Shown: in pieces, positions 55,351 through 63,898 of the stretch | Numbering within the stretch: the first letter of the stretch is position 1 | Layout of the letters: the number at the start of each line of letters is the position of its first letter | NCBI RefSeq assembly: GCF_005222205.1 | Contig: NZ_CP032345.1 | Span: forward strand, 623,001-687,000 | DNA from: Azospirillum brasilense | GTDB lineage: Bacteria; Pseudomonadota; Alphaproteobacteria; Azospirillales; Azospirillaceae | Direction: 5' to 3' | DNA length: 64,000 nt | Notes under the pieces: generated by a model | What the model was told of the DNA's origin: nothing | Database searches by the model: none | The model's input: only the letters and a program-made list of their open reading frames with translations | Program-made: the position numbers and the translations under genes

Positions 55351-55692
55351 ATGAGCGACGTCACCATCTACCACAACCCGCGCTGCACCAAGTCGCGCCA
55401 GACGCTGGAGCTTCTGAGGTCCAGGGGCGTCGAGCCCACCGTCGTGGAGTATCTGAAGACCCCGCCCGGCCCGGCGGAGCTGAAGGCCATCCTGGCCAAG
55501 CTGGGCAAGGGTCCCCGCGACATCCTGCGCGCCAAGGAGGCGGCGGAGGCCGGGATCGCCAAGGATCTCGACGGCGACGCCCTGATCGACGCATTGTCCG
55601 CCAACCCCGCCGCCATCGAGCGGCCCATCGTCGTCACGGGCGACAAGGCCCGCGTGGGCCGCCCGCCGGAAAGCGTTCTGGAGATCCTGTAA
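55351..55692 (+). CDS. arsC: arsenate reductase, glutaredoxin-coupled type
   Basis: A 113-residue thioredoxin-fold reductase with nucleophile Cys12 in HNPRCTKSR and the conserved RPIVVTGDKARVGRPPE block containing the arsenate-binding Arg residues. It reduces arsenate to arsenite with glutathione/glutaredoxin. Some relatives are Spx/YffB-type and not arsenate reductases, but the RCTKSR sequence and RPxV motif favour ArsC. No ars operon surrounds it. Its TAA is immediately followed by the GTG of prmB, so the two are cotranscribed. Confidence 0.88.
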   Translation: MSDVTIYHNPRCTKSRQTLELLRSRGVEPTVVEYLKTPPGPAELKAILAKLGKGPRDILRAKEAAEAGIAKDLDGDALIDALSANPAAIERPIVVTGDKARVGRPPESVLEIL

Positions 55693-56634
55693 GTGACCAA
55701 GCCCGCCCTGGACCTCACCCCCGCCGACGCGGCGACCGAGCTGCGCACCGTCCGCGACCTGATCCGCTACGGCGTCAGCCGCTTCAATGAGGCCGACCTG
55801 GATTACGGCCACGGCACCACCAACGCCCATGACGAGGCGGTGTTCATGGTGCTGGAAGGGTTGAGCCTGCCCATCGACCAGCTCGACCCCTATGTGGACG
55901 CCCGGCTGACCCTGGCGGAGCGCCGCAAGGTCGCCGACCTGCTGCACGCCCGCGTGGAGACGCGCAAGCCGGCGTCCTACCTGCTGAACAAGGCCTACAT
56001 CCAGGGCATCCCCTTCTATGTGGACGAGCGGGTGATCGTGCCGCGCTCCTACATCGGGGAAATCCTGTTCTCCGACCTGATCGGCGGCGACGACTTCACG
56101 CTGGTGGAGGACCCGACCGAGGTCGAGCGGGTGCTCGACCTCTGCACCGGCTCCGGCTGCCTCGCCATCCTGGCCGCGCAGATCTTCCCGGAGGCCCATG
56201 TGGACGCGGTGGACCTGTCCGCCGACGCGCTGGAGGTGGCCAGGCGCAACGTCGCCGACAGCGGGTTCGAGGACCGCATCGCCCTGCACCACGGCGACCT
56301 GTTCGCGCCGCTGAAGAACCGCAAGTACGACGTCATCATCACCAACCCGCCCTATGTGGACGCCGAGGCGATGGCCAACCTGCCGCCGGAATTCCGCCAT
56401 GAGCCGCAGATGGCCCTGGCGTCGGGCGAGGACGGGCTGGACATCGTGCGCCGCATCCTGAAAGAGGCGCCCAAGCACCTGACTCCGGAGGGCGGCCTGC
56501 TCTGCGAGTTCGGCACCGGCCGGGAGATCCTGGAGGCCGAGTATCCGGACCTCGACTTCTTCTGGGTCGAGACCGCCAACAGCTTCGGCGAGGTCTTCTG
56601 GCTGACCCGCGACCAGCTGAAGCCGGGCCGGTAA
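55693..56634 (+). CDS. prmB: ribosomal protein L3 N5-glutamine methyltransferase
   Basis: A 313-residue SAM-dependent methyltransferase. Motif I is VLDLCTGSGCLAI, and the glutamine-binding TNPPY is followed by VDAEAMANLPPEFRHEP, characteristic of PrmB. It modifies Gln of ribosomal protein L3 during 50S assembly. The GTG start directly abuts the arsC stop. It is convergent with the GNAT gene, 12 bases apart. Confidence 0.94.
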   Translation: MTKPALDLTPADAATELRTVRDLIRYGVSRFNEADLDYGHGTTNAHDEAVFMVLEGLSLPIDQLDPYVDARLTLAERRKVADLLHARVETRKPASYLLNKAYIQGIPFYVDERVIVPRSYIGEILFSDLIGGDDFTLVEDPTEVERVLDLCTGSGCLAILAAQIFPEAHVDAVDLSADALEVARRNVADSGFEDRIALHHGDLFAPLKNRKYDVIITNPPYVDAEAMANLPPEFRHEPQMALASGEDGLDIVRRILKEAPKHLTPEGGLLCEFGTGREILEAEYPDLDFFWVETANSFGEVFWLTRDQLKPGR

Positions 56635-56646
56635 CTAGACCGCTGA

Positions 56647-57237
56647 TCAGATCGGGCGCCGGAGCAGCACGCTTCCCCCCTGGTGCGGCAGACGCTCGTG
56701 CCAGGGGATGTCGGCGCGGCCGATCTCGGCGAAGCCTTCCTTGGCGTAGAGTTGGCGGGCGTCGGCGTTGTCGGCCCAGACATGCAGCGTCACCCGGTCG
56801 AACCGGCCGCGCCGCGCCCGTTCATAGACCCAGGCGAGAAGCCGGGAGGCGATGCCGCGGCGGCGCCACGCCGGATCCACGGCCAGCGCCGACAGGAAGT
56901 AGCTGCCCCAGTCGTGCACCCGGTTGAAATCCTCCATGTGGGCCAGCCGGTCGGCGGGCAGTCCGGTGTAGTCCTGGGTCTTGATCCAGTCCACGGGATA
57001 GGCGTGGACGATCCCGACGATGCGCCCCGCCGCCTCCGCCACGCCCGAATGGCGGTGGGAGAAGGACCCCGACGTGCCCGCCAGCCCCGGCACCAGCATC
57101 TCCGCCGCCGTCTGGCCGGGCACCAGCCCGTCGAGCAGGAACTCGTAGACACCGCCGCCGGCCATGTCGATCAGCCGCGCCAAGTCCGGCGCGTCGTCCG
57201 GCTCGGCCGGGCGGATGTGAATGCCGTTGTCGTTCAT
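56647..57237 (-). CDS. GNAT N-acetyltransferase
   Basis: A 196-residue GNAT-fold protein. The acetyl-CoA site appears as LAVDPAWRRRGIASRLLAWVYERAR, with VTLHVWADNADARQLYAKEGF before the last strands. The N-terminal half has IRPAEPDDAPDLARLIDMAGGG. Substrate unknown. Start ATG 57237 is chosen over 57357 because homologous sequence begins near it and the intervening part is not protein-like. Confidence 0.84.
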   Translation of the reverse strand: MNDNGIHIRPAEPDDAPDLARLIDMAGGGVYEFLLDGLVPGQTAAEMLVPGLAGTSGSFSHRHSGVAEAAGRIVGIVHAYPVDWIKTQDYTGLPADRLAHMEDFNRVHDWGSYFLSALAVDPAWRRRGIASRLLAWVYERARRGRFDRVTLHVWADNADARQLYAKEGFAEIGRADIPWHERLPHQGGSVLLRRPI

Positions 57238-57261
57238 GACCCGCGTTTCCAGTTGACTGCG

Positions 57262-57300
57262 CTTGTGCCCCTCCCCGGGGGCGGGAGAGGGAATTTCCTG
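57262..57300. repeat. partial copy of the GC-rich interspersed element
   Basis: CCCCTCCCCGGGGGCGGGAG followed by AGGGAATTTC resembles half of the elements at 12377 and 27946. It lies just upstream of the GNAT gene start. Confidence 0.4.
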
Positions 57301-57342
57301 ACTCCATTGACCATGGCCGCCCATCGCCCTATCCTGACGCCC

Positions 57343-57399
57343 ATGATGGACCGTCACCTTACCCTGGGTCTGCGAATTAGCAGCCCGGTTCTCCTGTGA
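57343..57399 (+). CDS. 18-residue leucine-rich leader peptide
   Basis: The ORF MMDRHLTLGLRISSPVLL has five Leu, one Ile and one Val in 18 codons. Its TGA sits in the loop of a terminator-like hairpin (57384-57407), and 72 bases later starts a gene for a protein resembling the IlvM small subunit. That is the layout of a branched-chain amino acid attenuator. No clear ribosome binding site precedes either ATG (57343 or 57346), so translation is not certain. Confidence 0.5.
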   Translation: MMDRHLTLGLRISSPVLL

Positions 57400-57412
57400 G
57401 AGCCGGGGTTTT
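57384..57412 (+). terminator. terminator-like hairpin in the leader of the ACT-protein gene
   Basis: 10-bp stem CCCGGTTCTC / GAGAGCCGGG (one G-T pair) with loop CTGT, followed by GTTTTC. An alternative hairpin, GGTCTGC / GCAGCCC at 57367-57386, shares the CCC at 57384-57386, so the two exclude each other. Which one forms under starvation cannot be decided by eye. Confidence 0.55.
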
Positions 57413-57471
57413 CGCGCGTCTGCAGGTCTGACCCTGCACTCATCGACTCAAGACCAAGGTAAGAGCGACCC

Positions 57472-57810
57472 ATGTCCACCGTCACGTTGTCCACCGTCAC
57501 GCTGGCGGCGCCCGCCGCCGAATCTCGTCCGACCGATCCGAACCGCCTCGTCCGCTTCGCCGTGCAGGCCGACGCCGATCCCGGCAGCCTGCCCCGCGTG
57601 CTGGAGCTGTTCGCCAAGCGCGGCCTCGTCCCCCTGTCGCTGAACAGCCGCCTGCTGGGCGAGACGCTCACCGTCGAGGTCGAAATGGCCGGCATGGTCG
57701 CTGCGGAGTCGAACCATGTCGGCAATTGCCTGCGCCAGATCCCGATGGTCCTGACGGTCGCCGTGACCGAACGGACCCTGCCGCTGGACCTGCCCGCCGC
57801 CGCCGAGTGA
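57472..57810 (+). CDS. ACT-domain protein resembling acetolactate synthase small subunit
   Basis: A 112-residue protein with one ACT-like domain (about 25-100). DADPGSLPRVLELFAKRGLVPLS and the strand LTVEVEMAG match the IlvM pattern (an N-terminal ACT with LxRVL and RG). No large subunit gene is nearby. The leucine-rich leader and hairpin just upstream support a role in branched-chain amino acid metabolism or its control. AAGGTAAG precedes the ATG. It is convergent with pssA. Confidence 0.68.
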   Translation: MSTVTLSTVTLAAPAAESRPTDPNRLVRFAVQADADPGSLPRVLELFAKRGLVPLSLNSRLLGETLTVEVEMAGMVAAESNHVGNCLRQIPMVLTVAVTERTLPLDLPAAAE

Positions 57811-57832
57811 CGGCAACGGCGGGCCTGCCGCT

Positions 57833-57874
57833 CAGTCGTTGGCCATTCAGTCGTTGGCCATTCAGTCGTTGGCC
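57833..57874. repeat. 15-bp tandem repeat over the stop codon of pssA
   Basis: CAGTCGTTGGCCATT at 57833-57847 and 57848-57862, and a partial third copy (12 bases) at 57863-57874. On the pssA strand each copy ends the reading frame with GCCAACGAC-TGA, so the last residues and stop of pssA are repeated downstream of the true stop. Confidence 0.95.
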
Positions 57875-58770
57875 GTCTTCGTGACGTCGGCCGTCTTTGC
57901 GGCTTCCGACGAGGACGGCACGTCCGGAGTGGCGGGCGCGGGTTCCTCCGCCGGCGTCTCCTCCGTCTCCTTCATCAGCTGGGCGGCCTGCTGCAGCTTG
58001 CGGAACTGCGCCACCGAGAAGGGCAGGCTCGCCAGATAGGCCAGCCCGAGGAAGGCGAGCGTCCACCAGGGCTGGCTGACCAGCGAGGCGGCGAGCAGGC
58101 CGACGCCGACCAGACCCGGCACCACATACTGGGTCGGCACCCGCATGCCCTTGAAGGAGAAGGTCGGCAGCGTGCTGACCATCAGCCCGCCCATCGCCAG
58201 CGTCCAGGGCACCACGACGGCCGGGTGGCCGGCGATGTCCGGCCCGGCCTCGAAGCCGATGACCATGGGAAGGATGGCCAGACCGGCGCCCGCCGGGGCG
58301 GGAACGCCGGTGAAGTAGTTGAAGGCCCAGGGCGGCAGGTCGACGTCCAGGCGTGAGTTGAAGCGGGCCAGCCGCAGCGCCGCGCAGACCGCGTAGGCCA
58401 TGGCGGCGATCCAGCCCAGGCTGCCGGCGCCGTTCAGCGCCCACAGATACATCATGAAGGCGGGGGCCACGCCGAAGCTGATGACGTCGGACAGGCTGTC
58501 CAGCTCCGCGCCGAACTTGCTCTGCCCGTTCAGCAGGCGGGCGATCCGTCCGTCCAGCGCGTCGAAGATCGCCGCGATGACGATGCAGACGACCGCCTGC
58601 TCCCACCGCTCGTGCATGGCGAAGCGGATGGCCGTCAGGCCGGAGCACAGCGCCAGCACCGTCAGCACGTTGGGCAGAAGATGGTTGATCGACAACCCCT
58701 TCAGCCGCGGATGCGGGCGGCGCGCCCGGCGCTTGCGGAACACTGCCGGCTTGAAGACCGGACGCTTCAT
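57862..58770 (-). CDS. pssA: CDP-diacylglycerol-serine O-phosphatidyltransferase
   Basis: A 302-residue membrane enzyme making phosphatidylserine from CDP-diacylglycerol and serine. The CDP-alcohol phosphotransferase motif [26 protein letters not shown] is intact (D-G-x2-A-R, G-x3-D-x3-D). About seven hydrophobic segments follow. An acidic Glu/Ala/Pro-rich tail (about 262-302) is unusual. Its start overlaps the psd stop by four bases, so psd and pssA form one operon for phosphatidylethanolamine. Confidence 0.94.
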   Translation of the reverse strand: MKRPVFKPAVFRKRRARRPHPRLKGLSINHLLPNVLTVLALCSGLTAIRFAMHERWEQAVVCIVIAAIFDALDGRIARLLNGQSKFGAELDSLSDVISFGVAPAFMMYLWALNGAGSLGWIAAMAYAVCAALRLARFNSRLDVDLPPWAFNYFTGVPAPAGAGLAILPMVIGFEAGPDIAGHPAVVVPWTLAMGGLMVSTLPTFSFKGMRVPTQYVVPGLVGVGLLAASLVSQPWWTLAFLGLAYLASLPFSVAQFRKLQQAAQLMKETEETPAEEPAPATPDVPSSSEAAKTADVTKTAND

Positions 58771-59465
58771 CGGCGGACATCCCCCTGCCGTTGCGGTTCG
58801 GTGGCGGTCAGGTCGGCCAGCACGGTCTCGCCGCCGATCGCCGTCTGCCCGACGCAGACCAGCGGAACCACGCCGTCCGGCAGATAGACGTCGGTGCGGC
58901 TGCCGAATCGGATCAGGCCGAACCGCTCGCCCGCCTTGACCTCCTGGCCGGCCTTCACCCAGTAGAGGATGCGGCGGGCGACGAGGCCGGCGATCTGCAC
59001 ATAGGCGATCTCACGCCCGTCGGGAAGGCGGTGGCGGAAGGCGGCGCGCTCGTTCTCCTCGCTGGCCTTGTCCAGCGCGGCGTTCACGAAGGTGCCCTTG
59101 TGATACTCCGCCGCGACCACCGTTCCGTCCGCCGGCACGCGGTTGACGTGCACGTTGAAGACGTTGAGGAAAATGCTGACGCGGGTCAGCGGCGTGTCGC
59201 CCATGCCCAGCTCCGGCGGCGGAACCGCGGGAACGATCATGGTCACGCGCCCGTCGGCGGGGCTGACCAGCAGGCCGGGGCGCGTCGGCGTCACGCGATC
59301 GGGATCGCGGAAGAAATACACGCACCACAGGGTGAGCACGAGACCCAGCCAGCCCAGCGGCTTCGCCACGGCAAGCCCGAGAATCAGGGAGACCACGGCG
59401 AAGGCGGCGATGAAGGGCCAGCCGGCGCGGTGGATCGGAACGACTACGGTGTTGAGGGCGGACAT
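58767..59465 (-). CDS. psd: phosphatidylserine decarboxylase, short proenzyme type
   Basis: A 232-residue proenzyme. It self-cleaves at a Gly-Ser pair to form the pyruvoyl group; here Gly188-Ser189 in [11 protein letters not shown]. The N-terminal part has two hydrophobic segments for membrane attachment, then VSPADGRV and [12 protein letters not shown] as in the archaeal/alphaproteobacterial short type. It decarboxylates phosphatidylserine to phosphatidylethanolamine. First gene of the psd-pssA pair. Confidence 0.94.
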   Translation of the reverse strand: MSALNTVVVPIHRAGWPFIAAFAVVSLILGLAVAKPLGWLGLVLTLWCVYFFRDPDRVTPTRPGLLVSPADGRVTMIVPAVPPPELGMGDTPLTRVSIFLNVFNVHVNRVPADGTVVAAEYHKGTFVNAALDKASEENERAAFRHRLPDGREIAYVQIAGLVARRILYWVKAGQEVKAGERFGLIRFGSRTDVYLPDGVVPLVCVGQTAIGGETVLADLTATEPQRQGDVRR

Positions 59466-59592
59466 CGCCGGTTACTTCAGCCTCGGATCGTTGGAGCGGC
59501 GCATTCTAGACAGCATCCCCCGCCCTTTACAGAATTTTAGCAGGGAAGGTGGAGAGTGACGCCACCGACACCACAGGAATGAGCGAGCCCCC

Positions 59593-60057
59593 GTGTCCGT
59601 TCCCGCCGCCCGCCTTCAGGCCATGCCGTCGCTCGCGCAGGTCTCGCAGACCGCCCTGCCCTTCAGCCCCGACACCTTCGTGATGACCCCCGAAGGCGTG
59701 CTGGGCATCGCCCAGCCTCCGCGTCCGGCGCGGCTGCACTTCATGGCCGACGGGCTGCCCTTCAGCATCGCCGTGGGCTTCGACGGGGAGAAATCGCGCT
59801 CGCAGGTGTGGGCGGAGATCGGCCACATCCCCTACACCGCCCAGTCGCCGGAGCGGCGCCGCCAACTCCTGGCGATCCTGCGCGGCATCCAGGACCGCCG
59901 GGGCACCCGCTTCCTCGTCCAGGAGGGCCAGAAGATCCTGCTGTTCTCCGAAGCGGAGTTCGAGGGGCAGGCGACGCCGGAGGATCTGATCCACCAGACG
60001 GTGGTCGCGCTCCAGCAGGCGCGCCCCTTCCTGCGCCTGCTCGCTCCTTATCTCTAA
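59593..60057 (+). CDS. hypothetical protein, possibly YbjN-like
   Basis: A 154-residue protein from GTG 59593. A compact domain (about 40-150) with ARLHFMADGLPFSIAVGFDGEKSRSQVWAEIGHIPYTA and later FEGQATPEDLIHQTVVALQQARPFLRLL resembles the mixed alpha/beta fold of YbjN or type III chaperone-like proteins. There is no signal peptide. The ribosome binding site is weak (GAGCGAG). The function is unknown; the similarity is a guess from pattern only. Confidence 0.62.
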   Translation: MSVPAARLQAMPSLAQVSQTALPFSPDTFVMTPEGVLGIAQPPRPARLHFMADGLPFSIAVGFDGEKSRSQVWAEIGHIPYTAQSPERRRQLLAILRGIQDRRGTRFLVQEGQKILLFSEAEFEGQATPEDLIHQTVVALQQARPFLRLLAPYL

Positions 60058-60064
60058 GACCCGG

Positions 60065-60103
60065 TTCGAAAAAAGCTCAGTTCGAAAAAGCTCAGTTCGA
60101 AAC
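60065..60103. repeat. 15-bp tandem repeat over the stop codon of the LysM gene
   Basis: TTCGAAAAAAGCTCAG (16) at 60065-60080, TTCGAAAAAGCTCAG at 60081-60095, and a partial third copy from 60096. On the gene strand the unit carries TCGAAC-TGA, so the stop of the LysM gene (60092-60094) is repeated once more downstream. Confidence 0.93.
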
Positions 60104-61156
60104 CGGCAGCGCGAAGATCTGGCCGGGATAGATGAGATCCGGGTCGCGGATCTGGCCGCGGTTGGCCTCGTAGATCAGCGTGTACTGCACGCCGTGCCCG
60201 TAGGTGGAGCGGGCGATCCGCCACAGGCTGTTGCCGGGCTGGACGACCATCGACCGGCCGTCCGGCAGGCTGGCCGGAACCTCCGACACCTGAACCGGCA
60301 GTTCGACGCGGGCGGTGACCTTGCCCGAGTCGGTGACCTGATCGGCGCGCAGCGTGTAGACGCCCGGCGGCACGGCCCGTTCCGGACGCAGCCGCCACTG
60401 GCCGTTCGGGTCGGTGTGGGCGCTGCCGACCAGCAGATTGTCGAGATAGAGCTGCACGGCGCTTCCCGGCTGCGCGCGGCCGCCCATGGCGACCTGCCCC
60501 GAGGCGTCGTAATCCATGCTTTCCAGCGACACGCCCCCCGGCGGCGGCGGGGCCGCCACGCCGCGGGTCGCCGGGGCGGCGGGACCCTTCGGGGCCTGCA
60601 GGATCGTGCTGCCCAGCCCGTCGCGCGGCACAGCCACGGCCAGCGGACCTGTGGGCGCTTCCGAAGACGCGCCGCCGGTGGCGGGCGGCGGCTCGGGCAC
60701 GACGACGACGACGACGCGCTCCGCCGGAACCGGCTCGGCGTCGGGGGCCGCCTTCTCCGACAGGCTCAGTTCTCGGGCGCCGGGGGTCAGGGGCTGGTCG
60801 GGAAGGAGGACCCATTCGCCGCGCGCGTCGGCGTTGACGGAGCCGAGCGCGCGCTCCCCGTCATGGACGGTCACCGACGAGCCCGGCGTGGCGCGGCCGG
60901 CCATCACGGTGGCGCCGTCCGGGGAGACGCGCACGATGTCGAAGCGCGGACCGGCGGGCTCCTCCGCGGCTTTCGCCGGGGCGGGCGCGGTGGCCGGCGG
61001 CTTGGCCGGGGCCACGCTGCCCAGCGCGACGGTCGTTCCAGACCCGGCCGTTCCGGCGCGGGAGCCCGGCGCGGGCGCCGGATCGATGGCCACATACGCG
61101 ACCGCGGCAGCGGCGATCACCGCCGCCGCACCGCCGAACAGGAGAGCTTGCTTCAC
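60092..61156 (-). CDS. LysM-domain envelope protein
   Basis: A 354-residue protein with an N-terminal membrane anchor (LLFGGAAAVIAAAAVAYVAI, about 5-24), an Ala/Pro-rich linker, two carbohydrate/Ig-like beta segments (for example VMAGRATPGSSVTVHDGERALGS and VAMGGRAQPGSAVQLYLDN), and a C-terminal LysM domain (VVQPGNSLWRIARSTYGHGVQYTLIYEAN, about 306-352). It probably binds peptidoglycan from the inner membrane. The Ig-like segments repeat the pattern A-T/Q-P-G-S-x-V. A 15-bp tandem repeat covers its stop codon. Confidence 0.86.
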   Translation of the reverse strand: MKQALLFGGAAAVIAAAAVAYVAIDPAPAPGSRAGTAGSGTTVALGSVAPAKPPATAPAPAKAAEEPAGPRFDIVRVSPDGATVMAGRATPGSSVTVHDGERALGSVNADARGEWVLLPDQPLTPGARELSLSEKAAPDAEPVPAERVVVVVVPEPPPATGGASSEAPTGPLAVAVPRDGLGSTILQAPKGPAAPATRGVAAPPPPGGVSLESMDYDASGQVAMGGRAQPGSAVQLYLDNLLVGSAHTDPNGQWRLRPERAVPPGVYTLRADQVTDSGKVTARVELPVQVSEVPASLPDGRSMVVQPGNSLWRIARSTYGHGVQYTLIYEANRGQIRDPDLIYPGQIFALPVSN

Positions 61157-61325
61157 CGGAGCACCGCCGCATCATTGCCGGCGGACACGCCGGCTTGCGG
61201 CAGGATAGCAGATTGCGGCGGCGGAACTGAACACCGCCGATGGAGCAGACGCCTAGCCGCATCGGGACCGGCCCACCGCCTTCGCGCCGCCGGGCGGGGC
61301 GGTTCCCCCGCCGACCTCTCCGGAC

Positions 61326-61550
61326 TCACTTCTCCAGCTTGGCGACCGTCTCGGAATGGCGGCCGGAGGACAGGTCGCCCGAGGACATGTCGGCCGCGGA
61401 GACGCTGGTTTCCGCAGCCCGAACCGTCGTGGCGCCGCCCGCGTTCGCCTTGCCCCCGCCGGTCAGGAAGCCGATCCCGCCGCCGAAGCCGAGGAACAGG
61501 AACGTGGCCACCGAAATGGCGGCCAGGGCGTTGACGACGCGCGAATCCAT
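61326..61550 (-). CDS. small membrane-anchored protein
   Basis: A 74-residue protein: MDSRVVNALAAISVATFLFL begins a hydrophobic segment (about 7-30) with Gly-rich end, followed by a Ser/Thr/Ala/Asp-rich tail. GGGAGG precedes the ATG by seven bases. Possibly a single-pass membrane or exported peptide. I recognise no family. It stands alone between the LysM gene (minus) and the LOG gene (plus). Confidence 0.68.
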   Translation of the reverse strand: MDSRVVNALAAISVATFLFLGFGGGIGFLTGGGKANAGGATTVRAAETSVSAADMSSGDLSSGRHSETVAKLEK

Positions 61551-61692
61551 AATGATCCCTCCCGATGGGCTGAAGTCCGATGTCCGGGTAGACGCCGCCC
61601 CGGCTTTGCTATTCCCTTGCTTTAGGTGACCCCGCCGGACGCACCGGAACAGTCACCGGAACGTGTACCCAACCGGCGAGAAAGGGTGAGCG

Positions 61693-62277
61693 ATGAAAGC
61701 CCTGAATTCCGTCTGCGTCTATTGCGGCTCATCCAGCCGCGTCGCCGCTGTCCACAAGGAGGCCGCCCATATGTTGGGCGACGGACTCGCCCGGCGGGGC
61801 ATCCAGCTCGTCTACGGCGGCGGGCGGGTCGGGCTGATGGGCATCGCCGCCGACGCGGCACTCGCCGCCGGGGGGCAGGTGGTCGGCATCATCCCGGAGC
61901 ACATCCAGTCCGCCGAGATCGAGCACACCGGCCTGACCGAACTGCACGTCGTCGACAGCATGCACACCCGCAAGCGCATGATGGTCGACCGGGCCGACGC
62001 CTTCGTCGTGCTGCCGGGTGGCCTCGGCACGCTGGACGAGGCGTTCGAGACATTGACCTGGAAACAGTTGGGCCTGCACGACAAGCCGGTGGTGATCGCG
62101 GATGTGGACGGTTACTGGCGCCCCCTGCTCGGCCTGATCGACCATACGGTGGCGCAGGGTTTCACCCAGCCGGCGCACCGCGCGCTGTACACCGTCGTCG
62201 ATGACGTGGACGACGTGTTTGCCGCGCTGGCCTATGAACCGGAGCCCACGTTGAAGATTCCCACACAAAAGCTCTGA
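61693..62277 (+). CDS. LOG family protein (cytokinin-activating phosphoribohydrolase type)
   Basis: A 194-residue Rossmann-fold protein. Signature PGGLGTLDE(A)FE is present, with VYCGSSSR at the N-terminus and GRVGLMG for nucleotide binding. Plant and bacterial LOG proteins hydrolyse cytokinin riboside 5'-monophosphates to active cytokinin; related proteins act on AMP. In a plant-associated bacterium a link to cytokinin is attractive but unproven. The ATG is preceded by GAAAGGGTGAG. Confidence 0.9.
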   Translation: MKALNSVCVYCGSSSRVAAVHKEAAHMLGDGLARRGIQLVYGGGRVGLMGIAADAALAAGGQVVGIIPEHIQSAEIEHTGLTELHVVDSMHTRKRMMVDRADAFVVLPGGLGTLDEAFETLTWKQLGLHDKPVVIADVDGYWRPLLGLIDHTVAQGFTQPAHRALYTVVDDVDDVFAALAYEPEPTLKIPTQKL

Positions 62278-62378
62278 AAAGGCCAAGTGGTAGGACCAGA
62301 TCGCGCAAATTGCGCCGTTTTCAGCGCGATATCGTCTGTTTTGATGCCCCGCGGTCCTTTCTTTCGGCGGTGCCCCGG

Positions 62379-62387
62379 TGCTATATA
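62379..62387 (+). promoter_or_regulatory. extended -10 element upstream of icd
   Basis: TG-C-TATATA, an extended -10 box, about 130 bases before the icd ATG. A poor -35 is expected in this class. A GC hairpin (CCGGGGC ... GCCCCGG, about 62413-62450) follows in the leader. Confidence 0.45.
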
Positions 62388-62517
62388 ACCGCCATCCGTT
62401 TCCGTCCGGGGAACCGGGGCCCGTCTTCGGATGGACGCCCCGGCCCGTGCCCTCGCACAGCGCGCCCGGCGTCCAAGCATAAGACAACCCCTACCCGTTC
62501 GGGGAGAACTCGCACCC

Positions 62518-63741
62518 ATGACGAAGATCAAGGTAGCCAATCCGGTCGTCGAACTCGACGGCGACGAGATGACGCGCATCATCTGGCAGTTCATCAAGGA
62601 CAAGCTGATCCTGCCGTACCTCGACATCGAGCTGAAGTACTACGATCTCGGCATCGAGAACCGCGACAAGACCGACGACCGGGTGACGGTCGAATCGGCC
62701 AACGCGATCAAGCAGTACGGCGTCGGCGTCAAGTGCGCGACCATCACCCCGGACGAGGCGCGGGTGACCGAGTTCAGCCTCAAGAAGATGTGGAAGTCGC
62801 CGAACGGCACGATCCGCAACATCCTGGGCGGCACCGTCTTCCGCGAGCCGATCGTCTGCTCCAACGTTCCGCGCTACGTTCCGGGCTGGACCAAGCCGAT
62901 CATCATCGGCCGTCACGCCTTCGGCGACCAGTACAAGGCCACCGACTTCGTCGTTCCCGGCAAGGGCAAGCTGACGATCAAGTGGGTGCCGGAAGGCGGC
63001 GGCGAGCCGATCGAGCACGAGGTCTATGATTTCCCCGGCGGCGGCGTCGCCATGGGCATGTACAACCTGGACGAGTCGATCGAGGGCTTCGCCCACTCCA
63101 GCTTCATGTACGGCCTGGAGCGCGGCTACCCGGTCTACCTGTCCACCAAGAACACGATCCTCAAGGCCTATGACGGGCGCTTCAAGGACATCTTCCAGAA
63201 GGTGTTCGACGAGCATTACGCCGCCCAGTTCAAGGCCAAGGGCCTCGTCTACGAGCACCGCCTGATCGACGACATGGTCGCCTCGGCCCTGAAGTGGGAA
63301 GGCGGCTTCGTGTGGGCCTGCAAGAACTACGACGGCGACGTGGAGTCGGACGTCGTGGCGCAGGGCTTCGGCTCGCTGGGCCTGATGACCTCGGTGCTGA
63401 TCACGCCGGACGGCAAGACCGTCGAGGCGGAGGCCGCCCACGGCACGGTGACCCGCCACTACCGCGAGCACCAGAAGGGCAAGGAGACCTCCACCAACCC
63501 GATCGCCTCGATCTACGCCTGGACGCAGGGTCTGGCCTACCGCGGCAAGTTCGACAACACGCCGGACGTCGTGAAGTTCGCCGAGACGCTGGAGCGCGTC
63601 TGCGTCGAGACCGTCGAGTCGGGCTTCATGACCAAGGATCTCGCGATCCTCATCGGTCCGGAGCAGCCCTGGCTGACCACCAAGCAGTTCCTCGACAAGC
63701 TGGACGAGAACCTGCAGAAGAAGATGGCCGCCTGGGCGTAA
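62518..63741 (+). CDS. icd: isocitrate dehydrogenase (NADP), eukaryote-like type
   Basis: A 407-residue TCA cycle enzyme converting isocitrate to 2-oxoglutarate and CO2. The sequence ([38 protein letters not shown]) belongs to the homodimeric eukaryote-like subfamily found in many alphaproteobacteria, not the E. coli type. The metal site is in [12 protein letters not shown] and NADP determinants follow. GGGGAGAA precedes the ATG. A strong terminator follows the stop. Confidence 0.97.
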   Translation: MTKIKVANPVVELDGDEMTRIIWQFIKDKLILPYLDIELKYYDLGIENRDKTDDRVTVESANAIKQYGVGVKCATITPDEARVTEFSLKKMWKSPNGTIRNILGGTVFREPIVCSNVPRYVPGWTKPIIIGRHAFGDQYKATDFVVPGKGKLTIKWVPEGGGEPIEHEVYDFPGGGVAMGMYNLDESIEGFAHSSFMYGLERGYPVYLSTKNTILKAYDGRFKDIFQKVFDEHYAAQFKAKGLVYEHRLIDDMVASALKWEGGFVWACKNYDGDVESDVVAQGFGSLGLMTSVLITPDGKTVEAEAAHGTVTRHYREHQKGKETSTNPIASIYAWTQGLAYRGKFDNTPDVVKFAETLERVCVETVESGFMTKDLAILIGPEQPWLTTKQFLDKLDENLQKKMAAWA

Positions 63742-63810
63742 CGCGACGTCCGCGTCAGGTGCGACGACGCGTCCCGGTCAAACGGGACGCCCGGTCGATG
63801 TAAGGTTGCG

Positions 63811-63838
63811 GCGGGGAGTTTCGGCTCCCCGCTTTTTT
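63811..63838 (+). terminator. intrinsic terminator of icd
   Basis: 8-bp stem GCGGGGAG / CTCCCCGC with a 6-base loop, followed by six T's. It lies 70 bases after the icd stop. Confidence 0.93.
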
Positions 63839-63898
63839 CTTGCCCGCGCGGCCTGGACGGCGACGCGGACCTGACGAACCGGAATTCGAGACTTTCCC

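Noticed and set aside
53842-56478. Extension of the metallopeptidase frame through serA and prmB
   Set aside because: The signal peptide start at 53841 explains the real gene; upstream residues mirror serA and prmB in other frames.
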